This document shows, piece by piece, positions 36,676 through 46,831 of a stretch of 64,000 nt of DNA (position 1 is the stretch's first letter; each line of letters begins with the position of its first letter). Below the pieces are notes generated by a model that did not search any database, had not been told where the DNA came from, and saw only the letters and a list, made by a program, of their open reading frames with translations. Source of the stretch: Brevundimonas intermedia (lineage in GTDB: Bacteria; Pseudomonadota; Alphaproteobacteria; Caulobacterales; Caulobacteraceae); contig NZ_BSFD01000011.1 in NCBI RefSeq assembly GCF_027922165.1, positions 475,936 to 539,935 of the forward strand, given 5' to 3'. The position numbers were made by a program, and so were the translations under genes.

Positions 36676-38061
36676 ATGAACCCTCACCGTCGCGGTCTAA
36701 TCGCCTCGAGCGCCGCCCTCGCTTTCGCAGGCTTGGCCCGTCACGCCGCCGCCCAGGCGGAAGGCGAAGAGACCTACGTCAACGAGGTCCACGGCTATGG
36801 CCCGCTGATCCGTGATCCCAGCCGACTGCTCGATCTGCCCGAAGGCTTCTCCTACCAGGTGATAGTCCAAGGCGGCGACACCATGGATGACGGCCTGTTC
36901 GTCCCAGGGCAACCCGACGGCATGGCCTGTTTCCCGTTGGAAGGTTCGCGGGTCGCCCTGGTGGTCAATCACGAGCTGAAGGGTTCATCCGGCCTGCACC
37001 GCAATCTGGGGCCCGGCGGCCTGCACGAAGAACGCCTCGGTCTGTTAGACGCGACCAAGGCCTATGACACCTACAAGGACGGCCGTCCCCTGCCGGGCGG
37101 GTGCTCCACCATCATCTATGATCTCAAGACGCGTCAGAAGGTCAGTCAGCATATGAGCCTGGCCGGCACCTCGACCAACTGCTGCGGCGGGCCGACGCCT
37201 TGGGGCAGCTGGCTGACATGCGAGGAGACGCTCGAGACCCCTGCCGACGCCGACGTGACCAAGAGCCACGGCTGGGTGTTCGAAGTGCCATCGACGGCGA
37301 CCGGCCTCGTCGACCCCGTGCCGCTGAAGGCCATGGGACGGTTCGATCACGAGGCGGTCTGCATCGATCCGCGCACAGGCATCGTCTATCTGACCGAGGA
37401 CGACAATTCCGGCCTGTTCTACCGCTTCATTCCCAAGACGCCTGGCAAGCTGGCCGAAGGCGGCAAGCTGCAGGCCATGGCCTGGAAGGGCGCGCCTTCG
37501 GCCGACACCCGCAACCAAGACGACCGCGCCTGGGCCGTCGGCGACTGGCGCGACATCGAGTGGATCGACATGGAGGACGTAGAATCTCCCAACGGCGACC
37601 TGGCCAAGCGCGGCCACGCGGCCGGTGCAGCCTGGGTCGCCCGCGGCGAAGGCGTCTGGTGGGGCGACAATGAGATGTATTTCACCGCAACATCCGGCGG
37701 GCCGATCCGGCGCGGTCAAGTGATGCGACTTGTTCCCGGCCTGAACGGCGGGACCGACCGTCTGCAGTTGTTCGTTGAAAGCACGGACATCAAGACGATG
37801 AACATGGCCGACAACATCACAGTCGCGCCGTGGGGTCACCTCATCCTGTGCGAAGACAACTATTCCACCGAGGTTCGCAACCACCTGAAGGGCGTCACGC
37901 CGGACGGCAAGGTCTATACGATCGGCCGCAATGTCTTCACCGGCAACTCCGAGTTCGCGGGCGCCTGTTTCTCGCCCGACGGCGAAGTGCTGTTCGTCAA
38001 CATCATGTACCCGGGCATGACCCTGGCGATCAGAGGCCCATGGACCTCGGTCCGGACATGA
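36676..38061 (+). CDS. PhoX-like (DUF839) secreted phosphatase with Tat signal
   Basis: A PhoX-family protein; characterised members are calcium- and iron-dependent alkaline phosphatases exported by Tat. The N-terminus reads [26 protein letters not shown] (Tat-type, two parts). Family landmarks are [59 protein letters not shown], a [15 protein letters not shown] stretch and [17 protein letters not shown] near the end. I start at ATG 36676, with GGAG 7 bases upstream; a TTG at 36619 adds 19 unlikely residues. It converges with ctaA/cox15, overlapping by 32 bases. I cannot tell substrate preference from sequence. Confidence 0.86.
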   Translation: MNPHRRGLIASSAALAFAGLARHAAAQAEGEETYVNEVHGYGPLIRDPSRLLDLPEGFSYQVIVQGGDTMDDGLFVPGQPDGMACFPLEGSRVALVVNHELKGSSGLHRNLGPGGLHEERLGLLDATKAYDTYKDGRPLPGGCSTIIYDLKTRQKVSQHMSLAGTSTNCCGGPTPWGSWLTCEETLETPADADVTKSHGWVFEVPSTATGLVDPVPLKAMGRFDHEAVCIDPRTGIVYLTEDDNSGLFYRFIPKTPGKLAEGGKLQAMAWKGAPSADTRNQDDRAWAVGDWRDIEWIDMEDVESPNGDLAKRGHAAGAAWVARGEGVWWGDNEMYFTATSGGPIRRGQVMRLVPGLNGGTDRLQLFVESTDIKTMNMADNITVAPWGHLILCEDNYSTEVRNHLKGVTPDGKVYTIGRNVFTGNSEFAGACFSPDGEVLFVNIMYPGMTLAIRGPWTSVRT

Positions 38062-39130
38062 AGATCCGGGGCTGAGCCCGCAGCACCAGCCAAAGGTTCG
38101 CCGTCGCCACAGCAAGGACGACGGCGGCCCCAGCCTGGTGGAGCACGCCCAGCCAGACCGGCACGGCGTGAATGAGGGTGACGATACCCAGCGCAGCCTG
38201 AAGCCAGATCACGGCCGCCAGGACGAAAGCCCCTAGCCCCATCCCCTCAGCCACGCGCCAACGCCAGGCCTGGAAGGCGTAGATGCTGACGGCGATCAGC
38301 AGCCCATAGGCAACGAGCCGGTGATTGAACTGGGTCAGCGCCTGGTCGTGCAGAAAAGCTGAAGCGCCCAGACTCCAATCGGCCGGAGGCAGTACGGCAC
38401 CATTCATCAGCGGCCAATCGGTGTAGACCAGCCCAGCATGCCCTCCGGCGACCAGCGCGCCGAGCAGGCATTGGATGAAGACCAAGCCCAGTAGGAAACC
38501 AGCGCCGCGCGCCCAACCCGACGGCGGACGCCCTCTGTCCTCTCCATGCCAGGCTTCGAGCCCCGTCCAAATAAGGGCGGCGAACAGAACGAAGGCTAGA
38601 CCCAGGTGGGTCGCCAGGCGTTCGGGCGCGACACTGACCCGCTCGGACAGGCCGCTGGAAACCATCCACCAACCGATCAGCCCCTGCAGGCCGCCCAAGG
38701 CCAACAACAGGAGACACCGCCAGATCAGGCGATCAGGCATGGCGAACTGGGGAAAAACAGACCGCAGTGGCGCGATTCGGCACAGCAGGAAGAAAGCTAG
38801 CGGCAGGGCGAATACCAGTCCGATCAACCGCCCGATCAGGCGGTGCAGCCATTCCCACCAGAAGATGCCCTGGAACTCGCCCAGGCTCATGCCAGCGTTG
38901 ACCTGGGCGTACTGCGGGATCTGCTTGTACTTCTCGAAAGCCTCGGCCCATTGGGCGTCATTCAGCGGTGGAATCGCCCCCATGATCGGCTGCCACTCAG
39001 TGATCGACAGGCCCGAGCCCGTCAGGCGGGTGATGCCGCCGACCACCACCATCAGGAAGACGAACGCCGCAGTGGCGAACAGCCACACAGCGACGGCGAC
39101 ATTGCGATCTGGATTTCCGAAACGGTTCAT
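38030..39130 (-). CDS. ctaA: Heme A synthase (COX15/CtaA type 2)
   Basis: Oxidises heme O to heme A for heme-copper oxidases. The 366-residue, eight-helix membrane protein has [27 protein letters not shown] (two parts), [35 protein letters not shown] and [16 protein letters not shown], including the conserved His of W-x-H-R-x-x-G and N-H-R. It belongs to the alphaproteobacterial/mitochondrial COX15 class. Its 3' end overlaps the phoX-like gene. Confidence 0.95.
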   Translation of the reverse strand: MNRFGNPDRNVAVAVWLFATAAFVFLMVVVGGITRLTGSGLSITEWQPIMGAIPPLNDAQWAEAFEKYKQIPQYAQVNAGMSLGEFQGIFWWEWLHRLIGRLIGLVFALPLAFFLLCRIAPLRSVFPQFAMPDRLIWRCLLLLALGGLQGLIGWWMVSSGLSERVSVAPERLATHLGLAFVLFAALIWTGLEAWHGEDRGRPPSGWARGAGFLLGLVFIQCLLGALVAGGHAGLVYTDWPLMNGAVLPPADWSLGASAFLHDQALTQFNHRLVAYGLLIAVSIYAFQAWRWRVAEGMGLGAFVLAAVIWLQAALGIVTLIHAVPVWLGVLHQAGAAVVLAVATANLWLVLRAQPRIFMSGPRSMGL

Positions 39131-39266
39131 TCGACGCCCGACACTGACCCGGATATGGTGTCGCCTTCGACCGTGACCAAAACGCGACCGTGGCGGTATG
39201 CCCCGCTACGATCACAAGATCGAGTCGGATTGAGAGACGGCGCACAGGCCGACAGGGAGATCAGGG

Positions 39267-39518
39267 TTGCAATACGCCGACATCGCCGCCGCCGTTCTGG
39301 GGGGACTTCTGCTGGCCTGGATCGCCGACCTGCTAACCGGGCGGCGTGGCCTAGGCGGGACCATTCTTGTGTCCGGCGTCGGCCTGGCCTGCGGCTGGTT
39401 CCTGGCTGTACGCGTCTTCGCCGTCAGCACCATGGACAGCTGGGTTTGGACGCCATGGGCGCTTGCCGGCTCCGCCGTGTGCCTGATCGCCTTCTTCCTG
39501 TTCAGGAACAAGCGCTGA
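39267..39518 (+). CDS. Small membrane protein, possibly GlsB/YeaQ-like
   Basis: An 83-residue protein with three hydrophobic segments (DIAAAVLGGLLLAWIADLL; LVSGVGLACGWFLAVRVF; WALAGSAVCLIAFFLF). It resembles, loosely, the GlsB/YeaQ/YmgE stress-associated family, but the match is weak. It starts with TTG behind a GGGAGA site, and its stop overlaps the ATG of the DUF2842 gene, so the two are one unit. Confidence 0.65.
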   Translation: MQYADIAAAVLGGLLLAWIADLLTGRRGLGGTILVSGVGLACGWFLAVRVFAVSTMDSWVWTPWALAGSAVCLIAFFLFRNKR

Positions 39519-39718
39519 TGCCGCCCCGCGCGCGTCGATTCGTCGCCGCTATTGGCGTCCTGGCGTTTCTGGTTTTCTGGGTCTGGGGGCTGATCGCCCT
39601 GCGCGGCCTGCTGCCAGCCTCGCCGTGGATAGATTTTCTCTTCTTCGGCATCGGCGGTACGGGCTGGGGGCTGCCGCTCATCCCCCTGCTGAAATGGGCA
39701 GAGCGGCCGCCACGCTGA
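39518..39718 (+). CDS. DUF2842 family membrane protein
   Basis: A 66-residue protein matching the alphaproteobacterial DUF2842 family as I recall it: a basic start (PPRARRFVAA), one membrane helix (IGVLAFLVFWVWGLIAL), a short loop with LLPASPWIDFLFF, a second helix and the LLKWAERPPR end. The role is unknown. Its ATG overlaps the stop of the preceding small membrane protein by one base. The open frame extends far upstream on this strand but is antisense to ctaA there. Confidence 0.8.
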   Translation: MPPRARRFVAAIGVLAFLVFWVWGLIALRGLLPASPWIDFLFFGIGGTGWGLPLIPLLKWAERPPR

Positions 39719-39738
39719 CGTCGAGATCCGCGACGGCC

Positions 39739-40281
39739 TCAGGTGACCCGTCGCTTCTCCAGCTTCCGCGCCAGGGTCCGACGGTGCATGCCCAACCGAC
39801 GCGCCGCTTCCGAAATGTTGAAGTCGGTCTCAACTAAGGTCTCGTGAATCCGCTCCCACTCAAGCGTCTTAATAGAAGTGGGACGCGTGGTCAGCGGCGT
39901 GGCGGCATCACCAGAGGCCTTGCCGAAGGCGGCTTCGATATCATCGGTGCTGGAGGGTTTGGCCAGGTAATGACGGGCGCCCAGTTTGATCGCCTCGACC
40001 GCCGTGGCGATGCTGGCGAAACCGGTCAGGACGACGATATTCATGTCGGGGTCGAAGGCGTGCAGAGTGGAAACGCAACCTAGGCCGGACGCCCCGCCCA
40101 GCTTCAGGTCCACGACCGCAAATCCCGGGCGATGGATCTTGAGAACCTCGGCCATCTGATCCGGCCCATCCGCGCTGACCACGACATACCCTCGTCGCTC
40201 GAACGACTTTCGCAGGGTGCGGGAGAATGAGTCGTCATCTTCGACGATCAGCAGAACAGGGGCTTCATCGGTCATCTGCAA
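39739..40281 (-). CDS. regA: Redox response regulator RegA/PrrA/ActR
   Basis: The 180-residue product has a receiver domain (LLIVEDDDSFSRTLRKSF; phospho-acceptor Asp in FAVVDLKLGGASGLG; VVLTGFASIATAVEAIKLGA with switch residues; LAKP) and a C-terminal Fis-type HTH (DFNISEAARRLGMHRRTLARKLEKR), almost invariant in this family. RegA controls respiration, redox balance and often oxidase expression. It overlaps regB by 17 bases, or 11 if the internal ATG at 40275 is used. Confidence 0.95.
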   Translation of the reverse strand: MQMTDEAPVLLIVEDDDSFSRTLRKSFERRGYVVVSADGPDQMAEVLKIHRPGFAVVDLKLGGASGLGCVSTLHAFDPDMNIVVLTGFASIATAVEAIKLGARHYLAKPSSTDDIEAAFGKASGDAATPLTTRPTSIKTLEWERIHETLVETDFNISEAARRLGMHRRTLARKLEKRRVT

Positions 40282-41599
40282 TCTCCTCGGGCGCCAGAAC
40301 GTCGATCGGCAGGGTCAGCTTGACCTCGCCGCCTCCTCCGGCTGGATTGCAAGCCTCGACTGACCCGCCCAGTGATCGCATCACATTGGCGAGCAGAAAC
40401 AGACCCAAGCCGGCGCCGGGACGATCCTTGGTCGAATTATAGGGTTTGCCCAGCCGATCGAGCACGGTTGCTGGGAAACCTGGACCATTGTCTCTCACCG
40501 CCACCTGAAGCTTTCCATCGCTCACGGTGGGCGAAACGACGATCCGCCGCGCACCGGCCTCAACCGCATTGTCGAACAGGACGCCGAAGACCTGACGCAA
40601 CGCCGGGTCGGCGATGATCCGAGGATCGGGGCCGGTCCAGGGCGTCACATCCACCCGAACCCGGATGTCTCGGGTGGTCCAGCCTTCGACCACTTCATCG
40701 AGGAAACGGACCAGGGTGGTGTGAGACGGCGCCTGTCCCCTCGCCTCGCCCGCTGACATCAGAATCCCGGTGACGATCGCCTTGCAGCGCTCGACCTCGG
40801 CCTGCATCACATCCATGTCCTGGCTCAGATCGGCGTCGGCCTTCAGGAGCGGCATCCGCCGCCAATCGCTTAGAATCACCGAAAGCGAGGCCAATGGCGT
40901 GCCCAGTTCATGGGCGGCGCCTGACGCCAGCAACCCCATCCTGACGATGTGATCCTGCTCAGCCGCCTGTTGGCGAACATCAGCCACATAGGCGTCGCGC
41001 GCGCGCAAATTTTCATTGATCCGGGTCATGAACAGCACCAGCAGCACCGCCATAAGCAGGAAGCAGATCAACCCACCCGCCATATAAAGGCTAAGCACGC
41101 CGCCTTCCTGATAGGGCGGCAGATCGAGCGGCAAGTGAAAAACGCCAAGACAGACGAAGCAGACGCTGGTGATCGCGATCAGAGACCAGGCGTATGAAGG
41201 CCGCAGCAGAACCGCCCCCAGCACGACCTGAAGCAGGTAAAGGCCGACAAAGGGATTGGTCGCGCCTCCGGTCAGAAACAGCTGCCCCGTCAGGGCCGCC
41301 ACGTCCGCCAGCAAGGCTAACATCAGCTCATGGTCTGAAATGGAATCCCGACGCTGCGTCAGGGGCAGGCTGACCAGATTGACCAACGCCAGGCTGACCG
41401 GCGCGATCAGAAGCCAAAGCAGCGGCAGCCGGATGCCCAGACCAAAATGGACGATCAGAATCGTCGCGACCTGGCCGAAGACAGCCAGCCATCGCAGTTG
41501 GACCAACAGGCGAAGATTGCGCCGGTTCGCCGCCTCCTGCGACACCGCAGTCTCGCGCCAGTCGCCAAAACCCAGAAGGCGTTGAAGCGTGGAGGTCAT
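40265..41599 (-). CDS. regB: Redox-sensing histidine kinase RegB/PrrB/ActS
   Basis: Membrane sensor kinase that signals redox state to RegA. The 444-residue product has six membrane segments in residues 35-190, the quinone-binding-site motif GGATNPFVGLYLLQ, the phosphorylated His in ASGAAHELGTPLASLSVI, a linker Cys (MQAEVERCKAIVTG) in the place of the redox-active Cys of RegB, and ATPase motifs DNAVEAGA, DNGPGFP and GAGLGLFL. It is encoded downstream of the quinol oxidase and SURF1 genes, overlapping surf1 by 4 bases. Oxidase, assembly factor and redox sensor may thus share a transcript. Confidence 0.95.
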   Translation of the reverse strand: MTSTLQRLLGFGDWRETAVSQEAANRRNLRLLVQLRWLAVFGQVATILIVHFGLGIRLPLLWLLIAPVSLALVNLVSLPLTQRRDSISDHELMLALLADVAALTGQLFLTGGATNPFVGLYLLQVVLGAVLLRPSYAWSLIAITSVCFVCLGVFHLPLDLPPYQEGGVLSLYMAGGLICFLLMAVLLVLFMTRINENLRARDAYVADVRQQAAEQDHIVRMGLLASGAAHELGTPLASLSVILSDWRRMPLLKADADLSQDMDVMQAEVERCKAIVTGILMSAGEARGQAPSHTTLVRFLDEVVEGWTTRDIRVRVDVTPWTGPDPRIIADPALRQVFGVLFDNAVEAGARRIVVSPTVSDGKLQVAVRDNGPGFPATVLDRLGKPYNSTKDRPGAGLGLFLLANVMRSLGGSVEACNPAGGGGEVKLTLPIDVLAPEEIADDR

Positions 41600-42348
41600 G
41601 CGGGCCGGCGACGACGACGAACTTCACGCACCACGATCCCGTATCCAACAAGGGTCAGCAGCGCCATGCCGAACCAGGTCAGGGCGTAGACAAGATGGCT
41701 GTTCGGGAATCGTACCACGGTCAGCCCGCCTTTCGGCCAGCCGTCCGGATTGGGCGTGACGTCAGCGTCGATGAAATAGGGCGCGAAGGTCGACAGCCCT
41801 CTCGCGGCCGCGATCGCCGCCACATCGCGGGAATACCAACGGTCCCCGGCCGGATCATTGGCGCGCAGGAAGCCGCCCCCCGGTTCGGTGATTCTCAACA
41901 AACCGGTCACCGTCTGTAGGCCGCCCAACTGACCAGACGACCGATCGGCCGGCGAACGACGCTCAGGCGGGACAAATCCGCGGTTCACGAGAACCGTGAA
42001 GCCTTTATCCGTGGCCAAAGGCGTCATGACCCAGAAGCCCGAGCCATAGTCGGTGACAGCCTGAACCAGGACCTCGTGTTCGTGCTGGAAAACGCCCCGT
42101 ATCATAACGCGACGGTACTGTTGGTCTTGGCGGGACAGTGCGGACCAGGACGCCGGTCCGGGCGCTTCGACGGGTGGAGCGTGAACGCGAGCCTCGACCT
42201 GCGCGATCAGTTCGGTCTTCCAGGCCAACCGCTGGACCTGCCAGCCGCCCAGAGCCACGAAGCTCAGAAACAACAAGGCCGCGCCGAATCCGGCCCATAC
42301 AAGGGTCAGATGTCGACGCGGCGCGTTATGGCTGTCGCCTTTGATCAC
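41596..42348 (-). CDS. SURF1-family oxidase assembly protein
   Basis: SURF1 proteins deliver heme a to heme-copper oxidase subunit I. The 250-residue product has the two flanking helices (LVWAGFGAALLFLSFVALGGWQVQRLAWK; YALTWFGMALLTLVGYGIVV) and the periplasmic core with VMIRGVFQHEHEVLVQ, VLVNRGFVPPERR and FAPYFIDADVTPNPDGWPKGG. Placed right after cyoD, it corresponds to the quinol-oxidase-dedicated form (Surf1q) described in Paracoccus, rather than that for the cytochrome c oxidase. Confidence 0.93.
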   Translation of the reverse strand: MIKGDSHNAPRRHLTLVWAGFGAALLFLSFVALGGWQVQRLAWKTELIAQVEARVHAPPVEAPGPASWSALSRQDQQYRRVMIRGVFQHEHEVLVQAVTDYGSGFWVMTPLATDKGFTVLVNRGFVPPERRSPADRSSGQLGGLQTVTGLLRITEPGGGFLRANDPAGDRWYSRDVAAIAAARGLSTFAPYFIDADVTPNPDGWPKGGLTVVRFPNSHLVYALTWFGMALLTLVGYGIVVREVRRRRRPA

Positions 42349-42367
42349 GACCTCCTTGGTCGGCCCC

Positions 42368-42760
42368 TTAGGAGCCCATCCCGCTCATTTCGTGGGTCGG
42401 CATCATGTTGGTGTTCAGGTGGTACATGACCCACAGCGAACCCGACAGGGCGATGACCACGACGATGATCGTGAAGATCAGGGCCAGCATGGTCCAGCCG
42501 CCCTCGGACTTGGTGTTCATGTGCAGGAAGTAGATCATGTGAACCACGATCTGCACCACGGCGAAGGCCATGACGATCAGGGCGGTGGCCTGGGTCGGAA
42601 GGACACCGGTCATGACCAGCCAGAACGGAATGGCCGTCAGGATCACCGACAGGACGAAGCCGATCATATAGCTCTTGAAGGAGCCGTGATTATGCCCCTC
42701 GTGGCCCAGATGGTCGGTGTCGTGCGACTCCGGCGAGTGGTCGTTCTTATCGGCGCTCAT
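42368..42760 (-). CDS. cyoD: Cytochrome o/ba3 quinol oxidase subunit IV CyoD
   Basis: The small three-helix subunit of the quinol oxidase. The 130-residue product has a His/Asp-rich soluble start (SPESHDTDHLGHEGHNHG) followed by FVLSVILTAIPFWLVMTGVL, ALIVMAFAVVQIVVHMIYFLHM and the third helix IFTIIVVVIALSGSLWVMYHL. It overlaps cyoC by 4 bases and precedes surf1 by 19 bases. Confidence 0.94.
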   Translation of the reverse strand: MSADKNDHSPESHDTDHLGHEGHNHGSFKSYMIGFVLSVILTAIPFWLVMTGVLPTQATALIVMAFAVVQIVVHMIYFLHMNTKSEGGWTMLALIFTIIVVVIALSGSLWVMYHLNTNMMPTHEMSGMGS

Positions 42761-43386
42761 CGAACCATGCCCAGCAGATAGACGAAGGTGAAGACGCCGA
42801 TCCAGATGACGTCAAGGAAGTGCCAGAACATCGACAGGCACATCAGGCGGCGCTTGTTGGCGGGGATCAGACCCTTCCAGCTGACCTGAACCATCAGCGT
42901 CACCAGCCAGATGATGCCGAAGGTCACGTGAAGGCCGTGGGTGCCCACCAGGGTGAAGAAAGCCGACAGGAAGGCGCTGCGCTGCGGCGTCGCGCCTTCA
43001 TGGATCAGGTGAGCGAACTCGTAGAGTTCGATCCCCAGGAAGGCCAGGCCGAACAGACCGGTGACAGCCAGCCAGACCAAAGTCTGAGTTTTCTTGTTCT
43101 GGTCCATCGACAGCATGGCGAAGCCATAGGTGATCGACGAGAACAGCAGCATGGCGGTGTTGATCGCCACCAACTCCAGGTCGAACAGCTCTTTTGGCCC
43201 CGGCCCGGCGGCGTAGTTGCCGCCCAGGACGCCGAACACGGCGAACAACATCGCAAAGATGAGACAGTCGCTCATCAGATAGAGCCAGAAGCCCAGCATC
43301 GTGCTGGAGCCTTCCTCGTGATGCGGCTCCTCTTCCAGGTGGAAGACGTTCGGGTCGATCTCAGTCGCAGTCGCGGTCGCGCTCAT
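42757..43386 (-). CDS. cyoC: Cytochrome o/ba3 quinol oxidase subunit III CyoC
   Basis: The 209-residue subunit III has five membrane helices with STMLGFWLYLMSDCLIFAMLFAVFGVL (two parts), TLVGTHGLHVTFGIIWLVTLM and CLSMFWHFLDVIWIGVFTFVYL, the standard CyoC pattern. It may stabilise the enzyme or influence proton uptake. It lies 3 bases after cyoB. Confidence 0.96.
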   Translation of the reverse strand: MSATATATEIDPNVFHLEEEPHHEEGSSTMLGFWLYLMSDCLIFAMLFAVFGVLGGNYAAGPGPKELFDLELVAINTAMLLFSSITYGFAMLSMDQNKKTQTLVWLAVTGLFGLAFLGIELYEFAHLIHEGATPQRSAFLSAFFTLVGTHGLHVTFGIIWLVTLMVQVSWKGLIPANKRRLMCLSMFWHFLDVIWIGVFTFVYLLGMVR

Positions 43387-43389
43387 GGA

Positions 43390-45393
43390 TCAGGCCTCCG
43401 TTCCGGCCAGGGCGCGCGTACGCGCCTCTTCGGTCGCGCGAACCTCATCCTCGGGGATGTAGTAGTCGCGCTTGTAGTTGAAGGTATGGGCGATCGAGAC
43501 CGCCAGCACAGCCAAGAAGCTGAGCGCCGCCAGCCACCAGATGTACCAGACCAGGGCCAGCCCCATCACCAGGCACAGACCGGACAGGATGACGCCCGTG
43601 CCTGTGTTCGAGGGCATGTGGATGGCGCGGTAGCCGCCCAGCGGACGCTGATAGCCCTTCTTCTTCATGTCCCACCAGGCGTCGGAGTCGTGGATGACCG
43701 GTGTGGAGGCGAAGTTGTAGGCCGGCGGCGGCGAAGAGGTCGCCCACTCCAGAGTGCGGCCGCCCCACGGGTCGCCCGTGGTGTCGCGCAGCTTGTCGCG
43801 ATTGATGATCGAGACGGCAAACTGGATGAACATGGCGGCGATGCCCAGAGCGATGACGCCGGCGCCGATGGCCGCGATCACGAACCAGATCTGCAGCGAA
43901 GGATCGTCAAACACCCGCATGCGGCGCGTTACGCCCATCAAACCCAGAACGTACAGCGGCGTGAACGCCAGCCAGAAGCCAGGCACCCAGCACCAGAAGC
44001 TGACCAGCCCCCAGAACTTGTCCAGCTTGAAGCCGAAGGCCTTGGGCCACCAGAAGTTGATGGCGGCGAACAGGCCGAACAGCACGCCGCCGATGATGAC
44101 GTTGTGGAAGTGGGCGATGAGGAACAGCGAGTTGTGCAGCACGAAGTCGGCCGGCGGCACCGCCAGCAACACGCCCGTCATGCCGCCGATGACGAAGGTC
44201 AGCATGAAGGCGACCAGCCACATCATCGGCAATTCGAACCGGATACGGCCACGGTACATCGTGAACAGCCAGTTGAAGATCTTCGCGCCCGTCGGGATCG
44301 AGATGATCATCGTCGTGATGCCGAAGAAGGAGTTCACCGACGCGCCCGACCCCATGGTGAAGAAGTGGTGCAGCCACACCAGGTACGACAGGATGGTGAT
44401 GACGACCGTGGCGTAGACCATGGAGGTGTAGCCGAACAGCTTCTTGCCCGAGAAGGTCGAGGCGATCTCCGAGAAGACCCCGAACAGCGGCAGGATCAGG
44501 ATGTAGACTTCCGGGTGACCCCAGATCCAGATCAGGTTCACGTACATCATCGGGTTGCCGCCGAAGTCGTTCGTGAAGAAGTTGGTGCCGACGTACCGGT
44601 CCAGCGTCAGCAGGGCCAGCACAGCGGTCAGGACCGGGAAGGACGCCACGATCAGGACGTTGGTGCACAGCGAGGTCCAAGTGAAGATCGGCATCTTCAT
44701 CATGCCCATGCCCGGGGCGCGCATCTTCACGATGGTCGCGATCAGGTTGATCCCGGACAAGGTCGTGCCGACCCCCGCGATCTGAAGCCCCCAGATATAG
44801 TAGTCGACACCGACGCCCGGGCTGTAGCCGATGCCCGACAGCGGCGGATAGGCCAGCCAGCCGGTGCGCGCGAACTCGCCCACGAACAGCGAGGCCATGA
44901 TGATGATGGCGCCAGCCGTGGTCATCCAGAAGCTGAAGTTGTTCAGGAAGGGGAAGGACACGTCGCGCGCGCCGATCTGCAGCGGCACGGCGTAGTTCAT
45001 GATGCCGGTGACCATAGGCATGGCCACGAAGAAGATCATGATCACGCCGTGGGCGGTGAAGACCTGATCATAGTGGTGGGCGTTCAGGTAGCCTTCCGAC
45101 CCGCCGAAGGCCATGGCCTGCTGCAGGCGCATCATGATCGCATCGGCGAACCCGCGTACAAACATGATCAGCCCCAGGATCATGTACATGATCCCGATCT
45201 TCTTATGGTCCACGGTCGTGAACCATTCCTTCCAGAGATAACCCCAGAGCTTGAAGTAGGTCAGGGCCCCGAACAGGGCGAGGCCGCCCAGCGCGACCAC
45301 GATCATGGTCACGACCAGGATCGGCTCATGCAAGGGCAGAGCCTCGAGCGTCAGCCGCCCGAAGATGAGTGGAATGAGAGTGTCAGCGTTCAT
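43390..45393 (-). CDS. cyoB: Cytochrome o/ba3 quinol oxidase subunit I CyoB
   Basis: The catalytic, proton-pumping subunit I of 667 residues. It carries the heme and CuB ligands: low-spin heme His in [15 protein letters not shown], the CuB/Tyr site in [25 protein letters not shown] with the paired CuB His, and [13 protein letters not shown] after AHFHN (heme ligands). The D-channel region NAVPLQ-like sequence reads [13 protein letters not shown]. It has about 15 helices as in E. coli CyoB. Whether it binds heme O or heme A cannot be read from the sequence; the SURF1 and heme A synthase genes nearby favour heme A. Confidence 0.97.
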   Translation of the reverse strand: MNADTLIPLIFGRLTLEALPLHEPILVVTMIVVALGGLALFGALTYFKLWGYLWKEWFTTVDHKKIGIMYMILGLIMFVRGFADAIMMRLQQAMAFGGSEGYLNAHHYDQVFTAHGVIMIFFVAMPMVTGIMNYAVPLQIGARDVSFPFLNNFSFWMTTAGAIIIMASLFVGEFARTGWLAYPPLSGIGYSPGVGVDYYIWGLQIAGVGTTLSGINLIATIVKMRAPGMGMMKMPIFTWTSLCTNVLIVASFPVLTAVLALLTLDRYVGTNFFTNDFGGNPMMYVNLIWIWGHPEVYILILPLFGVFSEIASTFSGKKLFGYTSMVYATVVITILSYLVWLHHFFTMGSGASVNSFFGITTMIISIPTGAKIFNWLFTMYRGRIRFELPMMWLVAFMLTFVIGGMTGVLLAVPPADFVLHNSLFLIAHFHNVIIGGVLFGLFAAINFWWPKAFGFKLDKFWGLVSFWCWVPGFWLAFTPLYVLGLMGVTRRMRVFDDPSLQIWFVIAAIGAGVIALGIAAMFIQFAVSIINRDKLRDTTGDPWGGRTLEWATSSPPPAYNFASTPVIHDSDAWWDMKKKGYQRPLGGYRAIHMPSNTGTGVILSGLCLVMGLALVWYIWWLAALSFLAVLAVSIAHTFNYKRDYYIPEDEVRATEEARTRALAGTEA

Positions 45394-45406
45394 CGACTGT
45401 GTTCGC

Positions 45407-46618
45407 TCAGGCGTTGGGGGAGGAACGGACGTCGGTCGAAACCGGCCCCGTCGATTGCTTGTTTATGGAAAGAGACGCCATCGGCAGACCCTGGGTCAGG
45501 CCCAGGCCCGACAGGGGCGCCATGCTGACCGGAGCGCTGGTTGCGTCCAGCTCTGCGCGGCGGATTCGTTCGGCGGCCGCAGCCTCGGCCTGAAGCGGCG
45601 TGCAGATGGTCATGACATAGCTCTCGTTGGAGCCGAAGATGGCGGCGTTCTTCCCGCGACCGGCGTACTTGTCATAGACCAGCGGCATGGTGTTGCGGAT
45701 CGAGGCCATGGTCAGACCACCCTTGCGGTCGATCTCCATCATCTCACCCATGCACATCTTGCCCGGCTCGACGCACATGTTGAGGATGGCGTCCCACAGA
45801 CCGCCGTCGACGGTGGAGAAGCGCATCACCGGAACCTTCTCACTAGGTTTTTCCAGCTCGAGGTAACGCTCGCGATCCAACGGCTGGCCGCTGCGGCGAA
45901 CCCCGGCGATCCAGCCGTCGAAGCCTGCCTGATCCAGGCCGTGGAACTTGAACCGCATGTTTGAGAAGCCGTCGCCGGAATAGTTGGCAGACAGTCCTTG
46001 GTACTCGCCCGGACGGTTGATGACCGCGTGCAGTTTCGTCTCCATGCCCGGCATGGCGTAGATCTGGCCAGCCAGGGCGGGGATGTAGAAGGAGTTCATC
46101 ACCGAGGACGAGGTGATGTGGAACCTGATCGGGCGATCCACGGGCGCGGCCAACTCATTGACCGTGGCGACGCCGTACTGCGGATAGATGAACATCCATT
46201 TCCAGTCGAGCGCGACCACATTGACCTGCAGCGGCTCCACACCTTCGGCGACGGGCTGGCCCGGCTTGATCCGATCAATCGGACGATAGGGGTCCAGCAG
46301 GTGGGTACCGGCCCAGGTCAGTGCGCCCAGGCAGATGATGATCAGCAGCGGCGCGGCCCATATGACCACTTCCAGATGGGTCGAGTGGTCCCAGTCCGGG
46401 GTATATTCCGCCTCTGTGTTCGACGCCCGGTACTTCCAGGCGAAGAAGACGATCAGCGCCATGACCGGCACGATGATCAGCAGCATCAGCAGGGTCGAGA
46501 CCATCAGCAGGTCACCCTGCTGCTGGGCGACGTCGCCTGCGGGTTTCAAGACGACCAGATTACAGGCCGACAGAAGCGCCACCATGGGCACGAGCAGGAG
46601 TAGGCGCAGACGGCGCAA
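45407..46618 (-). CDS. cyoA: Cytochrome o/ba3 quinol oxidase subunit II CyoA
   Basis: Subunit II of the quinol oxidase. It is a lipoprotein ([15 protein letters not shown]), with two membrane helices and a periplasmic cupredoxin-like domain ([39 protein letters not shown]). The CuA ligand pattern of cytochrome c oxidases is missing, consistent with quinol as donor. Start: I prefer TTG at 46618, with GGAG 5 bases upstream and a standard lipoprotein signal; ATG at 46714 would place 32 extra residues before it. It is the first gene of cyoABCD-surf1-regB-regA and is divergent from an MFS gene. Confidence 0.93.
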   Translation of the reverse strand: MRRLRLLLLVPMVALLSACNLVVLKPAGDVAQQQGDLLMVSTLLMLLIIVPVMALIVFFAWKYRASNTEAEYTPDWDHSTHLEVVIWAAPLLIIICLGALTWAGTHLLDPYRPIDRIKPGQPVAEGVEPLQVNVVALDWKWMFIYPQYGVATVNELAAPVDRPIRFHITSSSVMNSFYIPALAGQIYAMPGMETKLHAVINRPGEYQGLSANYSGDGFSNMRFKFHGLDQAGFDGWIAGVRRSGQPLDRERYLELEKPSEKVPVMRFSTVDGGLWDAILNMCVEPGKMCMGEMMEIDRKGGLTMASIRNTMPLVYDKYAGRGKNAAIFGSNESYVMTICTPLQAEAAAAERIRRAELDATSAPVSMAPLSGLGLTQGLPMASLSINKQSTGPVSTDVRSSPNA

Positions 46619-46831
46619 GGGAGCTCCAATCGGAAAACGTCGGACAAGGGGGAGGAGTCGCGACGATGGGCGTTCGAGTTGCGCCGGATAGTCAGCTTCG
46701 GTCAGGAGCGACATTGGACAATCTGTCCTATCCTCATGTGGCGACTTTCATCGCAAAGGGCGCGCGGTCATAATGCGGCATTACCGCCGTACACCTAAAT
46801 ACCTTCAGTTTAAACGGAGCGATCCCAGCCC

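Noticed and set aside
42820..45528. Very long plus-strand open frame of 902 codons across cyoABC.
   Set aside because: It is the antisense shadow of the oxidase genes: His/Asp/Arg/Gln-rich with no family signature, produced by codon bias.
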